NCBI GenBank assembly: GCA_900317365.1
Contig: ONGM01000248.1
Span: 1 to 64,000 of the forward strand
Source: an uncultured Planctomycetota bacterium
GTDB lineage: Bacteria > Planctomycetota > Planctomycetia > Pirellulales > Thermoguttaceae
Length of the DNA stretch: 64,000 nucleotides
Reading direction: 5' to 3'
Below, piece after piece: positions 8,769 through 17,178 of this stretch (its first letter is position 1; each line of letters opens with the position of its first letter). The notes below the pieces were generated by a model that was not told where the DNA came from, made no database searches, and worked only from the letters and a program-made list of their open reading frames with translations. The position numbers and the translations under genes are program-made.

Positions 8769-10565
8769 GTGGACGCATCAGCTTTTGTCGTCGAGCAGGT
8801 TATTATTTCCGTTGTTCCCGGCGTTGAACAGAACGCCGTCAGACTAGTGTGCGCGACCGACGGAGTCGCTCGCGATGAAATCGCCGTCGTCTTGGACTAC
8901 GCGTCGCGCGTCGAGCTCTTTGACGGCGAGTTCGACGCAAAGAATCTCTTCGGGTTTCTTCTTCCATCGGACTACTCCGCTATTGGAAGATTGACTCCCG
9001 CCGCCGGCGCGGCTCGAAAAAAGGAATTTTATTTTCAGTGCTTAATAGTTAAGCCTGAGACTTTTTTCCAGACGGGCGCAAATCCGACGGCCCTTGTGCA
9101 TCTGGCGATCAACACGATGTGCTTCGCTCTATACAGTCCCAAGACGCAACTCAGCTCTTTTGAACTCTGCGAACATTTTGCCTGCGTTAAACAGGACGAT
9201 CTGAAGTATGCGACGAAGGGGATAGGCGTGAAGGCGTTAGCGACTCTCGTTCAAGCGATCGTCGAGAACCGCCGCGTTTTTTTCGTTTCGAGTTACAACG
9301 CGTATTTGCTCCTCGGAAGCGTTTTCAGTCTTTTACCAATTCACGCTCGTCGCGCGCTCTCTTTCTCTATTGGTTTAACATTTCGCGACGAACATGAAAC
9401 AAGGCTCGTCGGCGCCACCGTTTCCGCTTCAAAAGTTTTTCAACAAAGTTATGCCGCCGAATTTGACTATTTTCTCGACGTTCGCGACGTTACCAAGAAT
9501 GAAAGCGAATACGTCTTGGAAAATCCTTGGGCTCTTTTTGTTGAAAAAACGCTTAACAAAGATTCGCTTGACAGTTTCTATTGCAAGATAGTCAAAGAAT
9601 CGCTGGAATATCCCAACCGAGTCTTTTCTCCGACGTTTGAGCCGAATATGTCGATGGAGGAAGTGTCGGCGCTCGGGGAAAAGTGGCTTCAAAGCGCGGA
9701 CTCGCTTTTTGAATCTGGCGACGCGGTCGAGTCTTCTTTCGATGGGGAAGAAGACGGGGAGTTTGACGAGGATTCAGACGACGCCTTTGCGCTCGAAACC
9801 CCATGGAATCAAGAAGAGAGTAAGAGAGACGGCGAAGACTGGAAAAATAACTCGGAATGGGTCAACGATTATGGCGATTCGAGGGAAATCGACAACGTTT
9901 TGCCGACTCGCTCGCAACCCTTCGAGCCTGAGGACAAAACCCGTTTTGACGACGCCAAAGAAGCGTCCGAGATCTATGACAAAGAGGGTGAAAACGTCGA
10001 GGGGCCACTTCCGTTGAAAAAGGAGAGCGCTCGTTCCTTTTTTGAGATGGCGCGCGCTATCATTACCGAGGTGGACAAAAGGTCGACGAACGACTCTGAC
10101 TCCCGGACGCAAGAATCAAAACAAAAAAGATTGACCGCTTTGGAGCAAGAGGAACTCAACGCATTGGTAAAGCGTTTTTTTAAGCCTTCCTCGAAAAAGG
10201 TTGCTGAACTCTTAGACGACGACTTGGATGGAAGAGAGAATCGAGAGGGACCCGTTGTTCAAGGGTTGTCTCTTTCTCCTTTCGCTGTTTTAAGCGCGGA
10301 ATTTCCGGAGCAAAATGAAATTTTGAGAACCTTGGACGCGCTTATTACCCAAACGTGCAATCGAGGAGCAAACGCGAAAGACTCGTTGGTTGATTTTTGG
10401 AACGAATTCGTTGATTCTCAGAGCGAAAACGTGGTGGAACGCGTGCGAGAGGCTTACTTGAACAGGCTTCGTCAGGTTACTCGAATGCGTGAGACAGAAG
10501 AAACGAGCGCGACAGTGGATCGTATTTGGGGCGCGTTCGACGTTTTTGACGTCCTTATGAACTAA
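8769..10565 (+). CDS. GAP1-like (GTPase-associated) protein with acidic tail
   Basis: A protein of about 598 residues. The N-terminal half (VEQVIISVVPG..., then CLIVKPETFFQTG and LLGSVFSLLPIHARRALSFSIGL) recalls the GAP1-N2/GAP1-M domains of GTPase-associated proteins found in planctomycetes and actinomycetes; this is a remembered, moderate resemblance. Around residues 330-400 a very acidic, probably disordered stretch follows (EEDGEFDEDSDD), and the last 120 residues look helical. There is no signal peptide or membrane segment. I place the start at GTG 8769 because AAGGGA (8754-8759) is correctly spaced and the conserved region begins right after. Upstream in-frame starts at 8661, 8718 and 8760 are possible. 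The function is unknown. Confidence 0.65.
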   Translation: MDASAFVVEQVIISVVPGVEQNAVRLVCATDGVARDEIAVVLDYASRVELFDGEFDAKNLFGFLLPSDYSAIGRLTPAAGAARKKEFYFQCLIVKPETFFQTGANPTALVHLAINTMCFALYSPKTQLSSFELCEHFACVKQDDLKYATKGIGVKALATLVQAIVENRRVFFVSSYNAYLLLGSVFSLLPIHARRALSFSIGLTFRDEHETRLVGATVSASKVFQQSYAAEFDYFLDVRDVTKNESEYVLENPWALFVEKTLNKDSLDSFYCKIVKESLEYPNRVFSPTFEPNMSMEEVSALGEKWLQSADSLFESGDAVESSFDGEEDGEFDEDSDDAFALETPWNQEESKRDGEDWKNNSEWVNDYGDSREIDNVLPTRSQPFEPEDKTRFDDAKEASEIYDKEGENVEGPLPLKKESARSFFEMARAIITEVDKRSTNDSDSRTQESKQKRLTALEQEELNALVKRFFKPSSKKVAELLDDDLDGRENREGPVVQGLSLSPFAVLSAEFPEQNEILRTLDALITQTCNRGANAKDSLVDFWNEFVDSQSENVVERVREAYLNRLRQVTRMRETEETSATVDRIWGAFDVFDVLMN

Positions 10566-10599
10566 CGACTGCTTTACTGTTGCGGAGAGACGCGAACGT

Positions 10600-11493
10600 A
10601 TGGACAAAAAAAACGAAAATCGAAAATCGACGTTTCTATTCGCGTGTGCCTTATGCGCGTGCTTCTCGTCGGCCTGTGGAGACGAACCGCCTAAGGAGAT
10701 TGGGGTGGATCCAGCGGAACTTGACGCGAGTCTTGATTCCGAATCGAGCATGTCCGCCCAAACAGTCGCACCTTCCACGCCGTTGCTCGACGACGGGAAA
10801 ACGTTCGAACGAGAAGTTCGCGATTTGAAACGTTTCGATTTTGCCTCGTTAGACGACGAGCCTGACGCTTTGAAAAGACTCGACGCGACCGCGCCAATTT
10901 GGGTTTCAAAAGATCGTTCGAGAGTCTTGCTTGGAGGCGAGATCTGTCTTCGTGAAGGTGAACTGGAGTTTTTTGCGTGTCGACGGAATAGTAAGGAGCA
11001 TGAGTCCATCGTGGCGCTGGACGTTCCGCCGCACCTGATTCACGCCGCGCTATTAGTTATTGGCGTTAAGCAAGGAGCGCCAGCGAAGTTCAATCCCGTT
11101 TTCGAACCGCCGCGCGGCGACGTCGTCGAGATTGAGGCGAGGTGGCGAGACGCCAAGTCGGGCGCGTTGATTAAGCGTCGCGCTCAGGAAATGATCTTGG
11201 AAAACGAATCGGAGCGTACAATGCGTTCCAATTGGGTTTTTGCGGGCGGATTGTTTGGCGTGGATCCCGACGGGAAAAAGTATTATCTTGCAAACGTAAC
11301 AGGCGAGGTTTTTGGCGTCTCCAATTTCCCCGGCGCAGTTTTGGACGTTCCGTTTGAAAGTCCGAGCGATTACTCGAATCTATACTATCAGGCGAACACG
11401 GAAGCCATTCCTGAAATCGGCGCGCCCGTCCTTCTTGTTTTAAGGCGGGGCGAAGCGAAAACAATAGTTAAAGCGGATACGAAATCTAAATAG
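10600..11493 (+). CDS. YdjY-like lipoprotein
   Basis: A 297-residue exported protein. A signal peptide ends in SSAC, so Cys26 is the likely lipidation site. Residues about 95-195 (VSKDRSRVLLGGEICLREGELEFFAC, then HESIVALDVPPHLIHAALL) match the YdjY domain, a periplasmic domain of unknown function common in planctomycetes. The rest is beta-rich with no catalytic motif. It starts 34 bases after the preceding gene with GGAGAG upstream, and lies 41 bases before the protease gene, so the three probably share a transcript. A role in the cell envelope is inferred. Confidence 0.75.
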   Translation: MDKKNENRKSTFLFACALCACFSSACGDEPPKEIGVDPAELDASLDSESSMSAQTVAPSTPLLDDGKTFEREVRDLKRFDFASLDDEPDALKRLDATAPIWVSKDRSRVLLGGEICLREGELEFFACRRNSKEHESIVALDVPPHLIHAALLVIGVKQGAPAKFNPVFEPPRGDVVEIEARWRDAKSGALIKRRAQEMILENESERTMRSNWVFAGGLFGVDPDGKKYYLANVTGEVFGVSNFPGAVLDVPFESPSDYSNLYYQANTEAIPEIGAPVLLVLRRGEAKTIVKADTKSK

Positions 11494-11534
11494 AATCCTG
11501 CAGAAGAGGTCTCAAACATAATTAGGACGCGACA

Positions 11535-12437
11535 ATGTACGACGACAACCGAGAAGCTAATTCCGTCGGCGCGGATTTGGCGAAGAGTTTAACAGAATAT
11601 GAAGAGAATCAACGTCGACTTTTTGCGGCGAATCGAATGAAATGGTGGATGATTTGCCTGATCGTTCTTTTGATAATCGCCGCTCTCCCAACAATAGGCG
11701 AGCGTTGGGCGTATTCGACGCAACGCGGGATTGAACGCGCTAAACGTGAAGAGGCGGTGAACTTTCTTAAAGAACATCCCGACGCAAGCGAAAAGAGTCG
11801 AATCCCCTTCGTTGTTAAACTTGTCGGTCCGAGCGTTGTCGGTATCAAGACGAACACGATTCAGCAAACTTTTTTCGGAAACGCGACGATCGCCGCAGGA
11901 CAAGGTTCCGGCGTCATTGTCGATCCTTCCGGGCTGATTGTGACGAATTTCCACGTGATATGCGAGAACGGTCGACTTGTCGACGGCGTCGAAATTGTTT
12001 TGAGCGACGGACGCGCGGTTTCTGACGGCGTCGCGCTCGTTGGTTTTGACGAGAAATTGGATTTGGCGGTGTTGAAAATTAACGCGTCGGATCTCACGGC
12101 GATCGAGTGGGGGGACAGCGACGCCCTCGAGGTTGGCGATCCGGTGCTAGCGCTCGGCAATCCGTACGGTTTGGCGAAAACGGTAACGGAAGGCATCGTC
12201 AGCGCGAAAGAGCGATTCGTTTTTGACGAACAAGGCGTCGTCGCGCAGGAATTTTTACAAACGGACGCCGCCGTGAATCCAGGCAACAGCGGCGGGGCTC
12301 TCGTCAATGATCGCGGACAACTCGTAGGCATTAACACGGCGATTTATGGAAGTCAGTACCAGGGTATTAGTTTTGCCTTACCGAGCGCGCTTGTCAAAAG
12401 AACTTTTGACGACATTTTGAGTCGCGCGGTAAGATAA
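11535..12437 (+). CDS. Membrane-anchored S1C trypsin-like protease, no PDZ
   Basis: A 300-residue HtrA/DegP-related serine protease. One transmembrane helix (about residues 36-54) anchors it, and the protease domain (about 90-298) is predicted periplasmic. The triad is complete: His140 in TNFHV, Asp176 in KLDLAVL and Ser252 in GNSGGAL. Family members usually carry one or two PDZ domains after the protease domain; here the protein stops right after it, so substrate recognition must differ. AGGA lies seven bases before the ATG. It probably shares an operon with the YdjY-like lipoprotein before it. Envelope protein quality control is the likely role, inferred from the family. Confidence 0.9.
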   Translation: MYDDNREANSVGADLAKSLTEYEENQRRLFAANRMKWWMICLIVLLIIAALPTIGERWAYSTQRGIERAKREEAVNFLKEHPDASEKSRIPFVVKLVGPSVVGIKTNTIQQTFFGNATIAAGQGSGVIVDPSGLIVTNFHVICENGRLVDGVEIVLSDGRAVSDGVALVGFDEKLDLAVLKINASDLTAIEWGDSDALEVGDPVLALGNPYGLAKTVTEGIVSAKERFVFDEQGVVAQEFLQTDAAVNPGNSGGALVNDRGQLVGINTAIYGSQYQGISFALPSALVKRTFDDILSRAVR

Positions 12438-12477
12438 AGCGGGTAACGACGCCACCAATTGATTCAGCGAGTAAATA

Positions 12478-13539
12478 ATGACGATGGTCAACAATCCGAC
12501 GTTTGCGCGTTCATTTGGCGCGCGATTAACCTTCGCTCTTTTCGTAGTCTCGGTCTTTTTGCAAGCAGACTCGTTACGTCTCATACGCGCTGACGACGGC
12601 GAACGCGCAAATGAAATAGAGGTCTTCAAGGACGTCAAATTTGAGCGCGGTTTCAAGGTTGTCGACATAGCGCGTAGCCCCCGCGACGTCGGCGATCTGA
12701 AACTGACGTTAGCGCCGAAGGACGGAAAAGAACAAATGAAGCCCGTCTGGAAACTGGCTCAGCACAATTCTCGATACGATCTGCCGACCGCAGAAATCGT
12801 CTCCGATTCCAATTGCGTCGTTGCGGAAACCCCTGGACAACGGGTTGCGCTTGAGAGAACGGAGAAAAACGAGGTTGTTTTGACGCTCGGCGTCTCGACT
12901 GATAAAGAGTACGACCACCCGCGCCGCGCCGACGAGCCTTGGATTCACCTTCTTCTCGTCCAAGATTTTCCCGTTGGCGCCCGCGTTCTTTTCAAGGACG
13001 TCGACTCGTTGGTCTTCTCTTGCGACGCCAGGGTTCTCGATTGGGAATATCTTGGCGAGCCTTCCGATTTCAATCCGGCGATACACGCGACGCAAGCTTC
13101 CGTTTACTTTGCGATTCCAAACGCGACTCCTGATTCGCCTGATCGAGACGATTACGTCTGGTTCGGAATTTCGTTCTTTGACGACCGATATGAAGTTCAG
13201 ACCGACTACGTTGAGCGAGACGGCGATCCGAAGAAGATCGGGACAGGCAAGTTGATTTACCGTCTCGGCGGTCAAAAAACAATCGACGATCTCTGGGGAG
13301 GCGTCAATCCGTACTCGAAGGCTTGGGCTCATTTGGAAATCGATCTGAAAAAATACCTTGCCGACGCCTTGGAAGCCGCAAAAGAGCGCGGTATGCTCAA
13401 GAACTCTTCCGTCGACGACATGGCGCTTGCGCATTTCAATTTCGGATGGGAAACTCCCGGAACGTATCGCTCGACGATGCAGGTCAAGAATCTTCATATC
13501 GTCGCCAAGATGAAAGAGGGCGACGCCAAGGCAAAATGA
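12478..13539 (+). CDS. Secreted protein of unknown function
   Basis: A 353-residue protein with a signal peptide (hydrophobic core about residues 16-31, probable cleavage near RADDG). The mature part is rich in charged residues and predicted beta strands, with many aromatic-containing segments (DEPWIHLLLVQDFP, DDYVWFGISFFDDRYEV, FNFGWETPGTYRSTMQVKNLHI). The overall look is a carbohydrate-binding-like or jelly-roll beta sandwich, but I cannot name the family. It follows the protease gene by 40 bases on the same strand and could be cotranscribed. ATG 12484 is an equally possible start. Confidence 0.6.
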   Translation: MTMVNNPTFARSFGARLTFALFVVSVFLQADSLRLIRADDGERANEIEVFKDVKFERGFKVVDIARSPRDVGDLKLTLAPKDGKEQMKPVWKLAQHNSRYDLPTAEIVSDSNCVVAETPGQRVALERTEKNEVVLTLGVSTDKEYDHPRRADEPWIHLLLVQDFPVGARVLFKDVDSLVFSCDARVLDWEYLGEPSDFNPAIHATQASVYFAIPNATPDSPDRDDYVWFGISFFDDRYEVQTDYVERDGDPKKIGTGKLIYRLGGQKTIDDLWGGVNPYSKAWAHLEIDLKKYLADALEAAKERGMLKNSSVDDMALAHFNFGWETPGTYRSTMQVKNLHIVAKMKEGDAKAK

Positions 13540-13887
13540 CGCCGAAGCGATTGGGAAAAATTTTTTCGCCGGAAGTCTTGACGAAACGGTTTTTTGCGTT
13601 AAACTTACTAAAGAGGTAGGAGTCGTTGGGAGTCCTGCCTTTTGAATAAATTTTTCAGGGACGGAGTCCGTCTCGTTGTTCATTTGATTTTGCGCTATGA
13701 AAAACTTTTACTTTGCGGGTCGTTTTGAATTCAGCTTTACCGGAGGCAATCGGGTATAGCGTAATTTGTAATGCAGAAGCGAGATCGCAAAGGTTCGGAT
13801 AGTGACGCGTTGCAGGTTGCGCCTGCAACGCGTTTTTTTATGGCTTTTTAAAAGTGTTAGTTTGTTCTAACTAAGGAAATTTGACAG
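13540..13887 (+). other. Long leader or 3' region before pheA
   Basis: The 348 bases between the unknown secreted protein and pheA contain several small hairpins (for example GACGGAGTCCGTC near 13661-13673) and a strong terminator 49 bases before the pheA start. The T-box signature GGTGGNACCGCG is absent. It may be the preceding gene's long 3' end, a small RNA, or an attenuator leader of pheA; the sequence does not decide. Confidence 0.4.
13805..13839 (+). terminator. Strong terminator just before pheA
   Basis: A 12-bp perfect stem ACGCGTTGCAGG (13805-13816) pairs with 13822-13833 over a five-base loop and runs into seven T's. It lies 265 bases after the preceding gene and only 49 bases before pheA, so it could be an ordinary terminator or part of an attenuator. 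Confidence 0.85.
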
Positions 13888-15039
13888 ATGGAAGATAAGA
13901 GTCTGCAAGATTACCGCGATCAAATCGACGGAATTGACAGTCAAATTGTGAAACTCTTTGCCGATCGCATGACGTTGGCGAATCGGATCGCACAATACAA
14001 ACATGACCACGATCTCGTCGTTATCGATATGAAACGAGAACGGGAAAAGCTCGCGCAGGTTTTCGAGCAAGCGCCGGAAAACGTGCGGGAATACGCGCCG
14101 CTCCTCTATTCGCTGATGCTCGAACTTAGCCGTAGTTACCAGTACGGCGTCATGGGCGTCGGAAACGAACTGACGGAGCGTATTAAAAACGCTATCAGGG
14201 ATACGCCGCAACTTTTCCCGTCGCGCATCACCGCCGCGTGCCAAGGCGTCGAAGGCGCTAATTCGCAAATTGCCTGCGACCGCCTCATCAACGGCGCAAA
14301 GATTATGTACTTCTCGAACTTTGAAGGAGTCTTCGCCGCGATTGAAAACGGATTCTGCAAGTACGGCGTTATTCCGCTTGAAAACAGCCTCGCCGGCTCC
14401 GTTAATCAGGTTTACGATCTGATGCAACGCCACCAGTTCTACATTGTTCGTAGTATTCGGCAGAAGATCGACCATAATCTCCTCGTGAAGCCTGGCGTCA
14501 AACTCGAAGAAATCCGAGAAGTCTATTCTCACCAGCACGCGCTGAGCCAGTGCGCGCAGTTCCTCTCGACGTTAAAAGACGTCAAAATCATTCCGTGCGA
14601 AAACACCGCCGTCGCCGCAGAACGCGTCGCAACCGGAACGCGTCGCGACGTTGCGGCGCTCGCGTCTCGACCTTGCGTTAAACTGTACGGACTGGAGTGC
14701 CTGAAATCTTGCGTTCAGGATAAAGACAATAATTACACTAGATTCATCTGCATCTCAAAAGATCTCGAAATCTTCCCTGGCGCTAATCGAACCAGTTTGA
14801 TGGTGAGTCTTTCCCACGAGCCGGGTTCGCTGTACAAAGTTCTCGCGCGCTTCTATGCCCTCGGCGTCAATTTGATCAAGTTGGAAAGCCGTCCTCTCCC
14901 GGATCGGGATTTCGAATTCATGTTCTATTTCGACCTGGAAACGTCTGTTTATTCCCCGCGCTTCATCCAGTTGATGGGCGAGTTACAGGGCGTTTGCGAC
15001 AGTTTCACATATTTGGGAAGCTATAGCGAGATGATCTGA
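13888..15039 (+). CDS. pheA: Bifunctional chorismate mutase / prephenate dehydratase
   Basis: A 383-residue enzyme that takes chorismate to prephenate and then phenylpyruvate, committing flux to phenylalanine. Residues 1-90 are an AroQ-type chorismate mutase, about 112-290 the prephenate dehydratase with ACQGVEGANSQIA (117-129), IPLENSLAGSV and the catalytic NYTRF, and about 298-375 an ACT domain with the ESRP allosteric motif for phenylalanine feedback. Most prephenate dehydratases have a GPxGTFS-type motif where this one has ACQGVEGANSQ, a form I associate with Clostridia; the C-terminal LETSVYSPRFIQLM...YLGSYSE also recalls clostridial PheA. This supports transfer but was not tested by alignment. 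AAGGA precedes the start, and a terminator follows. Confidence 0.95.
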   Translation: MEDKSLQDYRDQIDGIDSQIVKLFADRMTLANRIAQYKHDHDLVVIDMKREREKLAQVFEQAPENVREYAPLLYSLMLELSRSYQYGVMGVGNELTERIKNAIRDTPQLFPSRITAACQGVEGANSQIACDRLINGAKIMYFSNFEGVFAAIENGFCKYGVIPLENSLAGSVNQVYDLMQRHQFYIVRSIRQKIDHNLLVKPGVKLEEIREVYSHQHALSQCAQFLSTLKDVKIIPCENTAVAAERVATGTRRDVAALASRPCVKLYGLECLKSCVQDKDNNYTRFICISKDLEIFPGANRTSLMVSLSHEPGSLYKVLARFYALGVNLIKLESRPLPDRDFEFMFYFDLETSVYSPRFIQLMGELQGVCDSFTYLGSYSEMI

Positions 15040-15080
15040 CGTTCACGTCCGTCGCGGCGTGCGCTTTGCAGTTTATCCCG

Positions 15081-15110
15081 AAAAGTCGGTTTTCATGACC
15101 GACTTTTTTT
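15081..15110 (+). terminator. pheA terminator
   Basis: AAAAGTCGGT (15081-15090) pairs with ACCGACTTTT (15098-15107) over a seven-base loop and runs into T's. It lies 42 bases past the pheA stop. Confidence 0.85.
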
Positions 15111-15386
15111 GTTCTCAACTTGTGATTTTGCAGGAACGGTCATGCTTGCTTTAATGATTGTAACGATAATAACGTTTATTTTGGTCGTGCAGAATGAATA
15201 AATTGATTTCGTATAAAGAATAATTCGATTTGTAAAAAACGCTTGATTTTTAGCGTTAGTCCGATTAGACTAAAAAAAGTTTATTCTCGTGAAGAAATGG
15301 CCGAGAAAACAGACGTGGCGCGTCGTTTTATTGAGACGAGTGTTTACGTTGGTTTGGCGATACTTTGGAGCGACAGAGGAAATCAG
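15111..15386 (+). promoter_or_regulatory. Upstream region of the secretion cluster
   Basis: This AT-rich region lies between the pheA terminator and the first ATPase gene. It holds an inverted repeat TTAGTC-N6-GACTAA (15256-15261 with 15268-15273) that could be an operator or a weak hairpin. The frame of the downstream gene is open back to 15243, but the codons before 15387 do not look like family sequence. No promoter can be assigned with confidence. Confidence 0.35.
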
Positions 15387-17102
15387 ATGGCAAAGCGTTT
15401 GAATTACCTTGGGATCTTGAACCAACAGGGTTTGCTTAGCGTCAATCAGGTTCAAGAAGCAAAGGAACTGGCGAATAGAACAGGCGCAAAGCTCCAGGAC
15501 GCCTTAAAAGAGCTTGGTTACGTTACGAGCGAGCAGATCGCCAAAGCGATTGCGCAAGAATACGGTAAGAAGTACGTCGATTTGAAGGACGTCGCCATTC
15601 CTCCTGCTATTATCGAGTTGATTCCGGAATCTCTTGCGCGCGAAAACTGCGTTTTGCCGTACGACGAAGAAGGGGACGCGTTGATCGTTGTCGTGAGCGA
15701 TCCGAACGACGTCGAGGTCTTTGAAAAACTGCGTTTCATTCTTCAACGCCCCGTTGAAGCCGTTATTTCTTCTCGCGAGGCAATTCAAGAAGCGGTTAAC
15801 CTTCATTACGGTCAGAACGTCGGCGAGTCTGCGGACTCGATGATTCAAGAAATGACCGACACGGCGATTAACTTCACGCAGGTTGAAGGCGCCGGCGAAG
15901 CGGACGTTGCAGGCGGTAGCTCCGAGAGCGACGCGCCTATTGTTCGTTTGTGCGACCAGATCATTTCCGAAGCGGTTCAACTTCGCGCGTCTGATATCCA
16001 CATCGAGCCGTTCGAAGATCGCGTGCGTATTCGTTATCGAATCGACGGTAAACTCGTCGAGCGCGAGGCGTTGCCGAAACGTTTTCAGGGCGCGTTGATG
16101 TCGCGCTTTAAGATTCTTGCGAAGCTCGATATTGCGGAGCGACGCCGTACGCAAGACGGTCGTATTAAGCTGACGTTAGGCGAAAAGGAACTCGACCTCC
16201 GCGTGTCGGTTATTCCGACGAATCACGGTCAGTCGATCGTCATGCGTATCCTTGATAAGGACAACATTCGCGTCAGCCTCGTTCAACTTGGTTTTAGCGA
16301 ACGGGACTATAAACGGTTTACGCAGCTGATCGCGCGCCCGAACGGCATTATTCTCGTTACCGGTCCGACGGGATCCGGGAAAACGACCTCGCTCTACGCG
16401 GCTCTTAACGAACTCAATACTCCGACGCGTAAAATTATTACGGCGGAAGACCCCGTCGAATACTATTTGCCCGGTATCAACCAGGTGGAAATCAAGCATC
16501 AAATCGGTCTCGACTTCGCGGCGGTTATTCGTTCGATGTTGCGTCAGGCTCCGAACGTCATTCTCGTTGGTGAGATGCGCGACCTGGAAACCGCTTCAAT
16601 GGGGATTCAAGCGTCTTTGACGGGGCACTTGGTTTTCAGCACGTTGCACACTAACGACGCGCCTTCCGCGATTACGCGTCTCGTCGATATGGGCGTTCCC
16701 GGATACATGGTTGCGAGTTCCGTTATCGGCATCATGGCGCAACGCCTCGTTCGCGTCGTTTGCCCGAAATGCAAACGCCCGTATACTCCGAGCGAAGCGG
16801 AACTCCGCGCCGCTCAAATTACCCCTGAAATGGCCGCGAAAGCGACCTTCATGAAAGGCAAAGGGTGCGTCAACTGCAATAAGACCGGTTACCGCGGTCG
16901 TCGCGCTATCTTTGAGCTAATGTATATGTCTCCGAAAGTTCGCGAACTGACTTTTAAAGGCGAGTCGACTTCCAAAATTCGCAAACTTGCGCGAAGCGAA
17001 GGCATGCACGTCCTCTTTGAAGACGGTATCGTTAAGGCGATGCGCGGTATAACGACGATCGAAGAGGTTATGCGCGTCGCGCGCCTCGAAGAAAACGACT
17101 AG
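15387..17102 (+). CDS. gspE: Type II secretion / type IV pilus assembly ATPase (first copy)
   Basis: A 571-residue hexameric ATPase that powers pseudopilus or pilus extension from the cytoplasmic face of the inner membrane. The N-terminal MshEN/T2SSE-N region spans about 1-150. The ATPase core has Walker A GPTGSGKT (326-333), an Asp box (350-358), Walker B VILVGE (391-396), and a His box (413-421). A zinc-binding tetracysteine (CPKC about 459-462, GCVNC about 496-500) marks the PilB/GspE type rather than PilT. I chose ATG 15387 because AGAGGA lies seven bases before it and homologues start MAKR..; an upstream 48-codon extension is open. It begins the secretion cluster, 76 bases before pilT. 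Confidence 0.92.
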   Translation: MAKRLNYLGILNQQGLLSVNQVQEAKELANRTGAKLQDALKELGYVTSEQIAKAIAQEYGKKYVDLKDVAIPPAIIELIPESLARENCVLPYDEEGDALIVVVSDPNDVEVFEKLRFILQRPVEAVISSREAIQEAVNLHYGQNVGESADSMIQEMTDTAINFTQVEGAGEADVAGGSSESDAPIVRLCDQIISEAVQLRASDIHIEPFEDRVRIRYRIDGKLVEREALPKRFQGALMSRFKILAKLDIAERRRTQDGRIKLTLGEKELDLRVSVIPTNHGQSIVMRILDKDNIRVSLVQLGFSERDYKRFTQLIARPNGIILVTGPTGSGKTTSLYAALNELNTPTRKIITAEDPVEYYLPGINQVEIKHQIGLDFAAVIRSMLRQAPNVILVGEMRDLETASMGIQASLTGHLVFSTLHTNDAPSAITRLVDMGVPGYMVASSVIGIMAQRLVRVVCPKCKRPYTPSEAELRAAQITPEMAAKATFMKGKGCVNCNKTGYRGRRAIFELMYMSPKVRELTFKGESTSKIRKLARSEGMHVLFEDGIVKAMRGITTIEEVMRVARLEEND

Positions 17103-17178
17103 ATCTTTTCGAGCCGCATCTTTAGACGCCCCCTGCTATACAGAAACAAAGATTTAATCTTTCGAGGATATTTGACGT

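Noticed and set aside
13540-13887. A T-box before pheA
   Set aside because: The GGTGGNACCGCG box and AGAGAG Stem I signature are missing, so only the terminator can be claimed.
15243-15386. Extended N-terminus for the first GspE
   Set aside because: The 48 extra codons have no family sequence, while ATG 15387 has a well-placed AGAGGA and a typical start.
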